NCBI RefSeq assembly: GCF_900129975.1
Contig: NZ_FSRG01000008.1
Location: 62,001-126,000, forward strand
Direction of reading: 5' to 3'
DNA: 64,000 nucleotides
Origin: Halodesulfovibrio marinisediminis DSM 17456
Lineage (GTDB): Bacteria; Desulfobacterota; Desulfovibrionia; Desulfovibrionales; Desulfovibrionaceae
Part shown: in pieces, positions 1 through 9,168 of the stretch
How positions within the stretch are numbered: the stretch's first letter is position 1
Layout: each line of letters starts with the position of its first letter
Position numbers and translations under genes: made by a program
The notes under the pieces: generated by a model
Database searches by the model: none
What the model was told of the DNA's origin: nothing
The model's input: the letters and a program-made list of their open reading frames with translations, nothing else

Positions 1-1
1 T

Positions 2-964
2 ATCGGCTCTGGCCCATCCAGCCTTACTGTTGCAGGTTACCTTGCAAGCCGTGGCTGCAAAGTAACTGTATTTGAAGCACTTCACGAAGTGGGCGGCGTG
101 CTCGTTTATGGTATTCCTGAATTCCGTCTGCCTAAAAAAGATATTGTTGCTAAAGAAGTTGGTGCGCTTAAAGACCTTCAGGTTGATTTTGTAACCAACT
201 ACGTTGGCGGCAAAACCTTCTCTATCGAAGACTTGAAAGCACAGGGCTACAAAGCAATTTTTGTTGGTGTTGGCGCCGGTCTTCCTCGCTTCTTGAATAT
301 TCCAGGCGAAAACTTTTGTGGCGTATTCTCCGCAAACGAATACCTCACTCGCGTAAACTTGGGTCGTGCTTACGATTTCCCTAACTACGACACCCCAATC
401 ATCAAAGGCCGCAAGGTTACTGTATACGGTGGTGGTAACGTAGCAATGGACGCAGCACGTACTGCAAAGCGTCTTGGCGCAGAATCCGTACACATTGTGT
501 ACAGACGTACAGCCGACGCAATGCCTGCCCGTCATGAGGAAATTGAACATGCAGTGGAAGAAGGTATTATCCTTGAAGTACTCGCGAACCCAATTGAGTT
601 CAAAGGCGACGAAAACGGTAACCTCACCTCTGTAACACTGCAAAAAATGACAATGGGTGAACCGGATGAATCCGGTCGTCGTCGTCCTCTTCCGCTTGAA
701 GGCGAAACATACGAACTGGAAACAGACCTCGCTGTTATCGCTGTAGGCACCCGTCCTAACCCGGTTCTGCTCGAGAACGAGCCAGACCTGAAGTTAAACA
801 AATGGGGCTACATTGAAGTAAACGAAGAAACTAACGAGACCTCCATTCCTGATGTATATGCAGGGGGTGACATCGTTACTGGAGCAGCAACAGTTATTCT
901 TGCAATGGGTGCAGGCCGCAAAGCAGCACAGGAAATTGCCCGCCGTTTCGGCGTTGAAGACTAG
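2..964 (+). CDS. NADPH-dependent glutamate synthase small-subunit-like / NfnB-type flavoprotein (5' end missing)
   Basis: The reading frame is open from base 2, so the start lies upstream of the window; 320 codons are visible. It begins in the FAD-binding motif GSGPSSLTVAGYLASRG and continues into GGVLVYGIPEFRLP, which is typical of the glutamate synthase beta subunit family. A second dinucleotide-binding motif, VYGGGNVAMDAARTAKRLG, should bind NAD(P)H, and the C-terminal YAGGDIVTGAATVILAMGAG closes the FAD site. The family includes the small subunit of NADPH-GOGAT and the large subunit of NADH-dependent ferredoxin:NADP oxidoreductase (NfnB/SudA), which is common in sulfate reducers. The missing N-terminal Fe-S part and upstream partner would tell them apart. 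A strong terminator follows the stop codon. Confidence 0.85.
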   Translation: MGSGPSSLTVAGYLASRGCKVTVFEALHEVGGVLVYGIPEFRLPKKDIVAKEVGALKDLQVDFVTNYVGGKTFSIEDLKAQGYKAIFVGVGAGLPRFLNIPGENFCGVFSANEYLTRVNLGRAYDFPNYDTPIIKGRKVTVYGGGNVAMDAARTAKRLGAESVHIVYRRTADAMPARHEEIEHAVEEGIILEVLANPIEFKGDENGNLTSVTLQKMTMGEPDESGRRRPLPLEGETYELETDLAVIAVGTRPNPVLLENEPDLKLNKWGYIEVNEETNETSIPDVYAGGDIVTGAATVILAMGAGRKAAQEIARRFGVED

Positions 965-988
965 TCGCTCATCATTCCATATAAAAGT

Positions 989-1018
989 AAGGGCAGCCGT
1001 AAGGCTGCCCTTTTTTTA
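989..1018 (+). terminator. Rho-independent terminator of the GltD/NfnB-like gene
   Basis: The 10-bp arms AAGGGCAGCC and GGCTGCCCTT enclose a GTAA tetraloop and are followed by seven T. It lies 25 bases after the stop codon. Confidence 0.9.
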
Positions 1019-1081
1019 TTATTGAAGCATAAACGAATGCAATAAAATTTATTTTTTTACTCATTTTTTTAAAGTAAAACA

Positions 1082-1108
1082 TAACGTTTTATTACTTCTA
1101 ACCGATAT
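1082..1108 (+). promoter_or_regulatory. Sigma-28 (FliA)-type promoter of the first chemoreceptor gene
   Basis: TAACGTTT, then 11 bases, then ACCGATAT, compared with the known FliA consensus TAAAGTTT-N11-GCCGATAA: 7 of 8 and 6 of 8 positions match with exact spacing. It lies about 95 bases before the chemoreceptor start codon. Its use by sigma-28 is inferred. Confidence 0.65.
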
Positions 1109-1203
1109 TTTTTCTGTGAGGGGGTGCTGTAAACGCTGTTTAGCGCTAATTGCAATTGACAAAAAAAACTGTCTTTCAACACACTACTATGCGGGAGGGA
1201 TGC

Positions 1204-3240
1204 ATGAAAATGAATCTTAAAGCACAGTTCCTAATTCCAACACTGCTGATTATTATTGTTGGAATGGGGACAGCGTCTTTTTTATCTTTTAGAGCAGCAG
1301 AATCTAGCCTAAAAGAGACCATGTTACAACAATCTGACCAAATAGCAAAAGGTCTACAAAACCAAATCACAGCATGGGTTAAAGACATTAATCAAGATCT
1401 TTCAATGATTGCAAGTAACGATGCTGTTCAAAAAAGTCTACTCAGTGAAGGTTTAAATTATTCTGCAAGTGTCCGTGCTACAGCTATGCTTCAGAATATG
1501 AAAAAAGAGTATTCATACTATGAAGGTGTCGGCATAATAAATAAGGAAGGCATTGCCACCGCATATTCCGACACGACCATGGTCGGAAAACTTAATATCA
1601 GCACTCGTGGTTACTTTAAAAAGGTTATGCAAGGTACCCCTGCCATCTCCGATGCCATTAAAAGTAAGGTTACAGGTAAACCAGTATTTGTATCTGCAAC
1701 ACCAATTATGAATAATGGAAATGCCATTGGTGCTATTATTGGTGTAGTAAATTTAAGCTCATTCTCTAAAAGCTACATTAGTCCAATCAAGATGGGAAAA
1801 ACCGGATATGCCTTTCTTTTGGCAAAATCTGGTTACCTTTGCGCACACCCAGATGCTTCCTTAATCCTTAAAACAAAACTCACTGATTTTGACTGGGGAA
1901 AAAAGGTTGCTTCTATGGATACTGGCGTCGTGACCTATGAATGGCGTGGAACAAAAAAAATTGTTACCTTCCGCAAAGAACCTATCACTGGCTGGCGCAT
2001 CGGCATCGGCACCAATGTTGACGATATTTTTTCATCTATCTCTTCCATCCGTAATTCCAATATAATCACAGCCACACTTGTTGTAATTCTTACAGGTATT
2101 GTTCTCTTTTTCATTGTTCATAAAATCGTTATGGCAATCACGAGATGTGTAAATTTTGCAGAAAATATTGCCAAAGGTTCTTTAGATCAAGAACTCAACA
2201 TTGAACGACATGACGAAGTTGGAACTCTTGCAAACGCCTTACGAAAAATGTCGACAAACTTACGTCAAATGATTGCAACTGCAGAACAAAAAACATCAGA
2301 AGCAGAACAAGAATCGGAACGTGCACATATCGCCATGCAAGAAGCAGAGGAGGCGCGTAACGAAGCAGAAAAGGCGAAACGGGAAGGTATGCTTCAAGCG
2401 GCAGCCCAACTGGAAACCATCGTTGAACACATTACTACCACAGCAACCGAGCTTGCTGCGCAGATCGATGAATCCAGCCGAGGAGCAGAGCTCCAACTCG
2501 AACGCACTAGTGAAACTGCTACTGCCATTGAAGAAATGAATGCGACCGTGCTTGAAGTTGCCCGCAATGCAACGGCTGCAGCTTCGCACGCAGATGATAC
2601 AAAACAAAAGGCAGAAGAAGGTCAGGACGTTGTTTCTTCTGTTGTCCAATCTATCGATGAAGTAAGTGAACGCTCTATAAGCCTTACAGAAAGCCTTGGC
2701 ACCCTTGGCAAGCGCGCTGAAGACATCGGTAGCGTTATGACTGTCATTACCGACATTGCCGATCAGACAAACCTGCTGGCATTAAACGCAGCGATTGAAG
2801 CAGCACGAGCCGGTGAAGCTGGACGTGGTTTTGCGGTAGTAGCGGACGAAGTGCGCAAGCTTGCAGAAAAAACCATGCAGGCAACACGCGAAGTTGAAGA
2901 AGCAATTCAGGCTATTCAAATGGCTTCTAAAGAAAACATTCAGGGTATGCAGGAGACATCAAACGTTGTCGTCCATTCTACAGGACTTGCAAGCGATGCT
3001 GGCGACTCTCTCAAGTCAATTGTTGAAGTTGCTATTGCTAACGCCGACCAGGTTCGTTCTATTGCATCTGCAAGTGAAGAACAGTCTGCAACCTCTGAAC
3101 AGATTGGACGCAGCTCAGACGAGATTAACCGTATTGCAATGGAAACAGCTTCTGCCATGCGCGAATCCGCCATTGCAGTAAATGAGCTTGCAGAAATGTC
3201 CCTGAAACTTCAACAAGTTGTTATTGAACTGAAGTCCTAA
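1204..3240 (+). CDS. Methyl-accepting chemotaxis protein with Cache sensor domain
   Basis: This is a membrane chemoreceptor of 678 residues that would signal to CheA/CheW. A transmembrane segment near residues 8-28 is followed by a periplasmic Cache-type domain (to about residue 275, with motifs such as [11 protein letters not shown] and [15 protein letters not shown]). A second membrane span ([19 protein letters not shown]), a HAMP linker, a Glu/Ala-rich coiled coil and the signalling hairpin core ([19 protein letters not shown]) come next. There is no C-terminal CheR-binding pentapeptide. ATG at 1204 is chosen because GGGAGGGA ends just before it; a longer in-frame TTG start at 1150 lacks such support. 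The ligand is not predictable. A sigma-28-type promoter lies upstream, which fits co-expression with late flagellar genes. Confidence 0.93.
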   Translation: MKMNLKAQFLIPTLLIIIVGMGTASFLSFRAAESSLKETMLQQSDQIAKGLQNQITAWVKDINQDLSMIASNDAVQKSLLSEGLNYSASVRATAMLQNMKKEYSYYEGVGIINKEGIATAYSDTTMVGKLNISTRGYFKKVMQGTPAISDAIKSKVTGKPVFVSATPIMNNGNAIGAIIGVVNLSSFSKSYISPIKMGKTGYAFLLAKSGYLCAHPDASLILKTKLTDFDWGKKVASMDTGVVTYEWRGTKKIVTFRKEPITGWRIGIGTNVDDIFSSISSIRNSNIITATLVVILTGIVLFFIVHKIVMAITRCVNFAENIAKGSLDQELNIERHDEVGTLANALRKMSTNLRQMIATAEQKTSEAEQESERAHIAMQEAEEARNEAEKAKREGMLQAAAQLETIVEHITTTATELAAQIDESSRGAELQLERTSETATAIEEMNATVLEVARNATAAASHADDTKQKAEEGQDVVSSVVQSIDEVSERSISLTESLGTLGKRAEDIGSVMTVITDIADQTNLLALNAAIEAARAGEAGRGFAVVADEVRKLAEKTMQATREVEEAIQAIQMASKENIQGMQETSNVVVHSTGLASDAGDSLKSIVEVAIANADQVRSIASASEEQSATSEQIGRSSDEINRIAMETASAMRESAIAVNELAEMSLKLQQVVIELKS

Positions 3241-3304
3241 TGGGATCCCGATTGGTTGCCTGATGAGACACCCACACCCCTCTGACAGCATCCAACAAAC
3301 ATAA

Positions 3305-3341
3305 AAGAAGGCTGCCCCGAACCCACAGGGCAGCCTTCTTT
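3305..3341. terminator. Bidirectional terminator between convergent genes
   Basis: Arms AAGAAGGCTGCCC and GGGCAGCCTTCTT flank a 10-base loop. T runs are short on the plus side and TTTTAT on the minus side. It sits between the chemoreceptor and the converging small membrane protein and probably serves both. Confidence 0.8.
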
Positions 3342-3349
3342 ACATTCAA

Positions 3350-3541
3350 CTATTCAGACTCATCGTTATTTTTTGTCTTATGAGCTCTGGCAAGAGTAAT
3401 TCCAGCAACAAAGCCAGGAACCATGCCTAGAGCAATCGCACGGGGAAGGTTAGGTAAAAAACCGACCAGATATCCAATGACGCCGATGGACGCCCCGATA
3501 AAAATGCCGCGAATAACATAGTTTGGTGCTTCTTTAGACAT
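3350..3541 (-). CDS. Small hypothetical membrane protein
   Basis: The 63-residue protein has two hydrophobic Gly-rich stretches (roughly residues 8-28 and 33-52) separated by FLPNLPRA, and an acidic C-terminus ending NNDESE. A good ribosome binding site (AAGGAGT) precedes the ATG, and a shared terminator follows. The membrane hairpin topology is inferred from hydrophobicity. The function is unknown and I do not recognise a family. It is a single-gene unit between the chemoreceptor and the SDR gene. Confidence 0.7.
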   Translation of the reverse strand: MSKEAPNYVIRGIFIGASIGVIGYLVGFLPNLPRAIALGMVPGFVAGITLARAHKTKNNDESE

Positions 3542-3615
3542 GCTTACTCCTTACATTAGCGCCGCATGGTACGGTGTGCTGTGTATGAGTGTCAATTGAG
3601 ATTATTCGCAGCCTA

Positions 3616-5211
3616 TTATGATTCTTTTGGCGTGTGATCATTGCGCTTCATTGCCTCAGCAACAGTAATCTTATGCACCGTATCAAGTGAGCAACGTTGC
3701 AGAGCTATATGCTTAATACGCCACGGTCCTTTTACTATATCTCCGTCTACCGCTTTTGCGATAGCTTTCAACATACCGCTAAAAATAATCAGATGCACAG
3801 GAAACAACGCGTACCAATACATCATTCCCCATATCCCCCTTGGATGAAAATACGCGATCATCCGTAATTCAGTAACACTTTCTGCCCCTGTAGTCACAGG
3901 CATCAGCGTAAATTCAAGCAAGGCTTCACCAGGCAATTTCATCTCAGCCAATAACAATAACCGACGATTTTTCTGAACATCAAGCACACGCCAGAAATCA
4001 AGCGCATCACCAATAAACAACTCTTCTGGATCACGACGCCCACGCCGTAAGCCTGGACCACCAACAAGCTTGTCGATAATGCCTCGTACCCGCCACAGGT
4101 AATCGTCTTTATACCACCCTGTTGTTCCGCCGATGCGTTTTACTACTCCCCACACATTATTCATCGTATCTTTAATATGCACAGCATGGGCAGAATAGAG
4201 AGTTGTGCCACCAGCATAAGTACTATCGCCACATGTAACCCATTCTGGAATTTCCGGTTCTCCTGCATCCGTCCAACTTGTATCAACAGTGTGCTGCCTT
4301 ACTCGTTCCAGTGCCCGCGTTATGGATTCCCTTACCGTTAGCAGCTCCTGAGGAATAATATCCCGAATAGAATTCTCTGCACAAACTACATTATTACGCA
4401 ATCCTTCCACTAACGGACGGGCAATACTCGTAGGTACGGGCGTTACGATATTAATCCATAAGGAACTCAAGCGAGGAGTAAGAACAGGAACGGGAATAAT
4501 AAGACGTTTACGCAGCCCAGCCTCCTGCCGATAAATTTCAAACAATTCTTTATAGGTAACAATATCAGGTCCACCAATGTCATACGTTTTATTCACAGTC
4601 TCCGGCGCATCCAGCACGCCTGTAAGATACGTAAGAACATTAGATACCGCGATAGGTTGACACTTGCTGTAAACCCAACGCGGGGTGATCATGACCGGCA
4701 ACCGGTCAACCAGATACCGTAATAGCTCGAACGAAGCACTTCCAGCGCCAATTATTTGTGCCGCACGGAGTACAGTAAGGGGCACGTCAGAAAGAGACAA
4801 TATCTGCGCCACTTCTGCACGGGAGGCAAGGTGCTTGCTAATATTCGGATCATCCGGAACAACACCTGAAAGATAGATAATGCGTCCCACCCGATTTATC
4901 CGGCAAGCCTGCACCATATTGTACGCAGCTTTCCGGTCAGCATCACGAAAATCTTTCTGAGCAGGATTCATCGAATGAATAAGATAATATGCAGCACAAC
5001 ACCCGCACGCCGCGTCCATAGTCCCCTTTCCGGAAACCATATCTCCTTCAACTACTTCCAAGTTTTCGTGCGAAGCCCAAGGTCTACTTTCCAGCTTACG
5101 TCTGGAGCGTACGAGAACACGAACTTTCTTCCCCTGTGACAATAACAAAGGGACAAGCCTGCCGCCTATGTACCCTGTTGCTCCGGTAACTAGAATCGGT
5201 TTATCATGCAT
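3616..5211 (-). CDS. SDR-family NAD(P)-binding protein with C-terminal DUF2867-like domain
   Basis: The 531-residue protein starts with a Rossmann fold (ILVTGATGYIGGRLVPLLLS, pattern GxxGxxG). It continues as an atypical short-chain dehydrogenase/NmrA-like domain to about residue 310, with a YLIHSM segment near the place where the SDR tyrosine would lie. The C-terminal third resembles the DUF2867 domain often fused to such proteins (SKCQPIAVSN, DYLWRVRGIIDKLVGGPGLRRG). ATG at 5211 is preferred because GGAGA lies six bases upstream; an in-frame start at 5256 would add 15 residues in front of the nucleotide-binding strand. The substrate is unknown. Members are often called NAD-dependent epimerase/dehydratase, but the catalytic activity is not established here. 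Confidence 0.8.
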   Translation of the reverse strand: MHDKPILVTGATGYIGGRLVPLLLSQGKKVRVLVRSRRKLESRPWASHENLEVVEGDMVSGKGTMDAACGCCAAYYLIHSMNPAQKDFRDADRKAAYNMVQACRINRVGRIIYLSGVVPDDPNISKHLASRAEVAQILSLSDVPLTVLRAAQIIGAGSASFELLRYLVDRLPVMITPRWVYSKCQPIAVSNVLTYLTGVLDAPETVNKTYDIGGPDIVTYKELFEIYRQEAGLRKRLIIPVPVLTPRLSSLWINIVTPVPTSIARPLVEGLRNNVVCAENSIRDIIPQELLTVRESITRALERVRQHTVDTSWTDAGEPEIPEWVTCGDSTYAGGTTLYSAHAVHIKDTMNNVWGVVKRIGGTTGWYKDDYLWRVRGIIDKLVGGPGLRRGRRDPEELFIGDALDFWRVLDVQKNRRLLLLAEMKLPGEALLEFTLMPVTTGAESVTELRMIAYFHPRGIWGMMYWYALFPVHLIIFSGMLKAIAKAVDGDIVKGPWRIKHIALQRCSLDTVHKITVAEAMKRNDHTPKES

Positions 5212-5380
5212 GCACTTCTCCGGTACTATATGCCTTATAATTACCCAGACAAACATACCGCACTTTTCCCGTACCTGCGCCTATTTTTTACTTATCCCCA
5301 TATTGCAGAACCTACTGAGCGTGGTATTCTGACCTATCGCCTAATCCTTTCATATTGAAACGATTGTTCGTGGAGGACAT

Positions 5381-7084
5381 ATGGTACCACCGACCAGCCC
5401 TGATGATTTTTCAAGCACTCAAAACACACCATCGCCCCATGATGAAGATCGCTGGCTGCTGCCGCAAGAGGCTCGTGCAAGTCTTTCCGAAATATTCCAA
5501 AAGCTCAAAAACACTGTGGAGCTTCATGTAGTAACAGACACAAACCCGCAGAATATGTTCAACGATATCACCCTGCAATTTGCTCGTGATATCTCCAGAC
5601 TTTCCGAACAGATCACATTTGTACAGCACACCCTTGGTGACGATTTTTCTCAAAAGCACGATGTACAACACTCACCGTCCATGTTGTTTAATCCTGAAGA
5701 ATTCGACATCCGATTCACCGGAGCCCCGCTGGGAGAGGAGGGAAAAGCCTTCGTAGAGGCAATACTGCATATCTCGTTTGGTGTGAGTGCACTTTCCGAA
5801 ACATCCAAAACCATTCTGGCAGAACTTTCCGAACCACGACACATTCGCGTATTCTCTTCTCCGGGATGCCCGTATTGTCCGGAGCAATTCATGAATGCAG
5901 TTAAGGCCACAATTGAACAACCTAAACTCATCCGTGCCGAGTGCATTGATTCCGATGAATTCCCCGACCTCACGAAACAGTTCAATGTTGGCTCCGTTCC
6001 GCACACAGTATTCAGTGATCAGTATTCTCGTGTCGGCCTGTTACCGCAGGAGCGTTTCTGTCTGGAACTGCTCATGTTGCGTGATGCTGAGGAAGTGCTA
6101 CGCGAACAAACACAGGTCGCAAAACCTGAAGAAGAGGAAGGAAAAGTATATGACCTGCTTATTCTCGGTGCAGGTCCAGCTGGACTTACTGCAGCAATCT
6201 ACGCAAAACGCTCCGGACTCGACGCCATTGTGCTTGATAACTCCATGATTGGCGGACAAGTTCTTACAACACCTGTGGTAGAAAATTATCCCGGATTTAA
6301 AAGTGTGGGTGGCACAGCCCTTGTAGAAATACTCACCGCACATACGCGCGAATACTCAAACATCCGCGAAAATCAGAGCATTGAAGATGTGATTATCGGA
6401 GACATCATTCAGGTACATACTCCTGAGCGAATGTACGAAACAAAAGCACTTATCTTTGCCACTGGAACAAAATGGCGACCACTGGGGGTAGAAGGTGAGA
6501 TGAAGTACTTCGGCACAGGCGTTAGCCACTGTGCCTCCTGCGACGGATATATGTTCCGTGGCAAACACGTGGTCATGGTCGGAGGCGGTAACAGCGCACT
6601 AACAGATGCACTGCATCTTAAAAATCTTGGTATTGATGTCGTCATCATTCATCGTCGTGACACCCTGCGTGCAGAAAAAGCCTTACAGGACGCTCTGAAG
6701 CGAGAAAGAATCCCTGCAATCTACGATACGGTTGTTGAAGAGGTATATGGAAACGATACAGAAGTTGAAGGAGTAACACTAAAAAATACTAAAACCGGAG
6801 AAATCACGAAACATCCGTGCAACGGCGTTTTCATTGCTATTGGTATGAATCCCAACTCTCAGCTTGCAGAAAAAATCGGGACAACACTCAATCCGGATAA
6901 AACAATCCATGTTGATGCTGCAATGCGCACCAATATTCCCCGCGTATATGCCGCTGGCGACGTGAACGGCGGAGTCCGCCAGATTGTTACAGCAGTCAGC
7001 GACGGCGCCGTGGCAGCCATGTCAGCCTTTGAAGATTTACAGCACCCGTACTGGGCTTCTGAAAAAGAAGACCAGACAGACTAA
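5381..7084 (+). CDS. AhpF-like thioredoxin-reductase fusion (disulfide reductase)
   Basis: The 567-residue protein is built like the peroxiredoxin reductase AhpF. An N-terminal thioredoxin-like region without a CxxC (to about residue 150) precedes a second thioredoxin/glutaredoxin fold with the redox pair C163-P-Y-C166. A low-molecular-weight thioredoxin reductase module follows, with the FAD motif LGAGPAGLTAAIYAKRSG, the redox disulfide C384-A-S-C387-D, the NADPH motif VMVGGGNSALTDA and a final YAAGDVNGG. Electrons should flow from NADPH through FAD and the two disulfides to a partner, classically AhpC. No ahpC lies nearby, so the partner is unknown. GGAGG eight bases before the ATG supports the start. 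A perfect-hairpin terminator follows. The first about 30 residues are unusually Pro/Ser/Asp-rich. Confidence 0.85.
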   Translation: MVPPTSPDDFSSTQNTPSPHDEDRWLLPQEARASLSEIFQKLKNTVELHVVTDTNPQNMFNDITLQFARDISRLSEQITFVQHTLGDDFSQKHDVQHSPSMLFNPEEFDIRFTGAPLGEEGKAFVEAILHISFGVSALSETSKTILAELSEPRHIRVFSSPGCPYCPEQFMNAVKATIEQPKLIRAECIDSDEFPDLTKQFNVGSVPHTVFSDQYSRVGLLPQERFCLELLMLRDAEEVLREQTQVAKPEEEEGKVYDLLILGAGPAGLTAAIYAKRSGLDAIVLDNSMIGGQVLTTPVVENYPGFKSVGGTALVEILTAHTREYSNIRENQSIEDVIIGDIIQVHTPERMYETKALIFATGTKWRPLGVEGEMKYFGTGVSHCASCDGYMFRGKHVVMVGGGNSALTDALHLKNLGIDVVIIHRRDTLRAEKALQDALKRERIPAIYDTVVEEVYGNDTEVEGVTLKNTKTGEITKHPCNGVFIAIGMNPNSQLAEKIGTTLNPDKTIHVDAAMRTNIPRVYAAGDVNGGVRQIVTAVSDGAVAAMSAFEDLQHPYWASEKEDQTD

Positions 7085-7108
7085 TACATAGCAGCCTTTC
7101 TAAAAAAT

Positions 7109-7142
7109 AAGGTCGATACACCATGGTGTATCGACCTTTTTT
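7109..7142 (+). terminator. Rho-independent terminator after the AhpF-like gene
   Basis: A fully self-complementary stretch (7109-7138, centred on CCATGG) ends in a run of six T. It is effectively a long stem with a minimal loop. Confidence 0.85.
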
Positions 7143-7179
7143 CTACAAAACAAAGAATGAGAACTGTTGTATTGATCAA

Positions 7180-7803
7180 TTACTGACCGCGGGCAAACTC
7201 TACCAGCCCTTGAACAGACTTCAACTGTTCAGCATTCGGGCTTTTGAAGCAACCGCCAACGCCAACTACCTGACTCGTTTGTAACATGTGCTTAGGAATC
7301 AACTCAATTTGTTGGATCGGATTAGATTCAACAGGCGCAACAAATTCACCTTTTTCATTCAGCTGCTTCACAACAGGATTTTTGTAATACACAAACATCC
7401 TCTGTTCAGCTAACTCTTCAGTCGATGCCGGAATAGCGCTCATGTTACCGCCCTTAAGCTGCAAAAAAGCGCCATAAAATGAAACGTTACGCATTACACC
7501 CGTAATCTTTTTGCCATTCGGACGGGAAAGAGTGAGTACTATAGGCAAGTTAATCGGATACCGTTTACTTACACGCTGCGTATCGCACTGCAGGATACGC
7601 ACAAGCTTATCACTGTCCTGCACGACTTCATACGTAAACGCAGTATCCCCACGTTCATTCCACAAGCTTAATGCTTCTTCTTCACTCAAGGCACGGGCAC
7701 CGGTCATACCGCACTGTTCGCAAGCTACATAATAGTAGATGGCATCAAAATAAAGGAGTGTTCTGCTTCCATTACAGTTCGGGCAAATTTTAGGAATCTG
7801 CAT
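7180..7803 (-). CDS. Zinc-ribbon plus PilZ-like domain protein
   Basis: The 207-residue protein has an N-terminal CPNC/CEQCG zinc-ribbon pair (residues about 7-36), resembling the Lar/restriction-alleviation type finger. A PilZ-like module follows: KRYPINLPIVL provides an R-containing N-terminal motif and NVSFYGAFLQL matches the D/NxSxxG motif of c-di-GMP-binding PilZ domains. GAGGA precedes the ATG. The arginine motif is weaker than the canonical RxxxR, so binding of c-di-GMP is only possible. It is transcribed alone and diverges from mutY. A role in motility or surface regulation would fit the rest of the window but is not shown. Confidence 0.65.
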   Translation of the reverse strand: MQIPKICPNCNGSRTLLYFDAIYYYVACEQCGMTGARALSEEEALSLWNERGDTAFTYEVVQDSDKLVRILQCDTQRVSKRYPINLPIVLTLSRPNGKKITGVMRNVSFYGAFLQLKGGNMSAIPASTEELAEQRMFVYYKNPVVKQLNEKGEFVAPVESNPIQQIELIPKHMLQTSQVVGVGGCFKSPNAEQLKSVQGLVEFARGQ

Positions 7804-8000
7804 CGTTAGTTCCTCAACACGGTTTCCGCACTTAAGTTCGTTATTCTGCTAAATGTTATACAATGTACTATACCCAATGTCTAAAAGAAGTTACACGCTC
7901 ACCACGCTTTTTTCATCTAACTCAACTCTTTACTCAAAGTTTTGCAAACGCTACGACGGATACACACCAAACACCAAGCAAGCAGAGAACGAGATAAAAA

Positions 8001-9113
8001 ATGATTTCACCAAACCAATACCCCACCTTCGCTAGCGACCTTCTTTCGTGGTTCAATACCAACAAACGCGCCCTACCGTGGCGCGAAGATTACGCTCCCT
8101 ACCGAGTGTGGGTATCCGAAATCATGTTACAGCAAACCCAGATGGAACGCGGTGTAGCCTATTTTCATCGCTGGATGGAAGCACTGCCTAACATCTCTGC
8201 TGTTGCTGAGGCGCACGAAGACACTCTTCTCAAGTTATGGGAAGGGCTGGGGTACTATTCCCGCGTCCGCAACCTTCATAAGGCTGCCAAGATTATTGCT
8301 GCAGAACATAATGGCACCTTTCCGGAAAATTACGCGGATATTCGAGCGCTCCCGGGCATTGGTGATTATACAGCAGGTGCGATTGCTTCCATTGCCTTTA
8401 ATCAGAACGTGATCTGCGTTGATGCTAACGTTGAGCGCGTATTCTCAAGAATTTTTGATATTGATACGCCGGTTAAGCAAAAGCAAAACATGGAGTTTAT
8501 ACGCAAAACCGTGGCAGAAGTGCTCCCATCCGGCCATGCGCGGGAATTTAATCAAGCCCTTATGGAGCTGGGTGCATTAGTGTGCAGTAAAAAGCCACAC
8601 TGCAAACGCTGTCCGCTTCAGCAATACTGCGAAGCGTACCACCTCGGCATTCCGCATGAACGCCCTGTGCCTACGGCAAAAAAAGGAATTCAACATATTG
8701 ATGTCGCTACCGGCTTTTTAATGCACAAGGGAAAAATTTATATTCAGAAGCGGCCGGACTTCGGCGTATGGGCAGGCTTCTGGGAACTCCCCGGCGGCTC
8801 TGTTGAAGAAGGTGAAGCACCTGAAGAGACCGTTGTTCGCGAATTCATGGAAGAAACAGAATTTCCTGTAAAAATTGAAGATAAGATTCTTGTAGTGAAA
8901 CACGGCTACACAACCTACCGTGTAACTATGCACTGCTACTTCCTTACCTTTGCCAAGGAACACTCAGCAGAGCCTGTACTCCATGCTGCCACAGCCTATC
9001 AATGGGTCAAAATGGAGGAGCTAGACAAGGTCACTTTACCGGCAGGACATCGTAAGCTTCTTGATCACCTACAAAATGACATGCGTTTAAAACCACTATT
9101 ACAAAACAGCTAG
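8001..9113 (+). CDS. mutY: A/G-specific adenine glycosylase with C-terminal Nudix domain
   Basis: The 370-residue enzyme removes adenine mispaired with 8-oxoguanine. The catalytic Glu40 lies in WVSEIMLQQTQ, the helix-hairpin-helix is LPGIGDYTAGAI, and the catalytic Asp141 lies in VDANVERV. The Fe-S cysteines are C195, C201, C204 and C210. The first spacing is five residues, where the usual MutY/endonuclease III pattern is C-X6-C-X2-C-X5-C. The C-terminal domain (about 235-355) carries an apparently complete Nudix box starting at GGSVEEGE and running to REFMEET, whereas classical MutY has a MutT-like domain without a working box. The ribosome binding site is weak (GAGATAA). It is followed by a site-2 protease gene. 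Confidence 0.93.
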   Translation: MISPNQYPTFASDLLSWFNTNKRALPWREDYAPYRVWVSEIMLQQTQMERGVAYFHRWMEALPNISAVAEAHEDTLLKLWEGLGYYSRVRNLHKAAKIIAAEHNGTFPENYADIRALPGIGDYTAGAIASIAFNQNVICVDANVERVFSRIFDIDTPVKQKQNMEFIRKTVAEVLPSGHAREFNQALMELGALVCSKKPHCKRCPLQQYCEAYHLGIPHERPVPTAKKGIQHIDVATGFLMHKGKIYIQKRPDFGVWAGFWELPGGSVEEGEAPEETVVREFMEETEFPVKIEDKILVVKHGYTTYRVTMHCYFLTFAKEHSAEPVLHAATAYQWVKMEELDKVTLPAGHRKLLDHLQNDMRLKPLLQNS

Positions 9114-9168
9114 CTCTTTAGCGTAAAACCTTCGGAGCCGCGAATTTACTTGCTTCGCAGGGGGGTTC

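Noticed and set aside
532-801. Minus-strand frame inside the first gene
   Set aside because: Opposite-strand shadow of a clear flavoprotein; no start signals.
7853-8035. 60-codon frame ahead of mutY
   Set aside because: It overlaps the mutY start, lacks a binding site and looks like chance.
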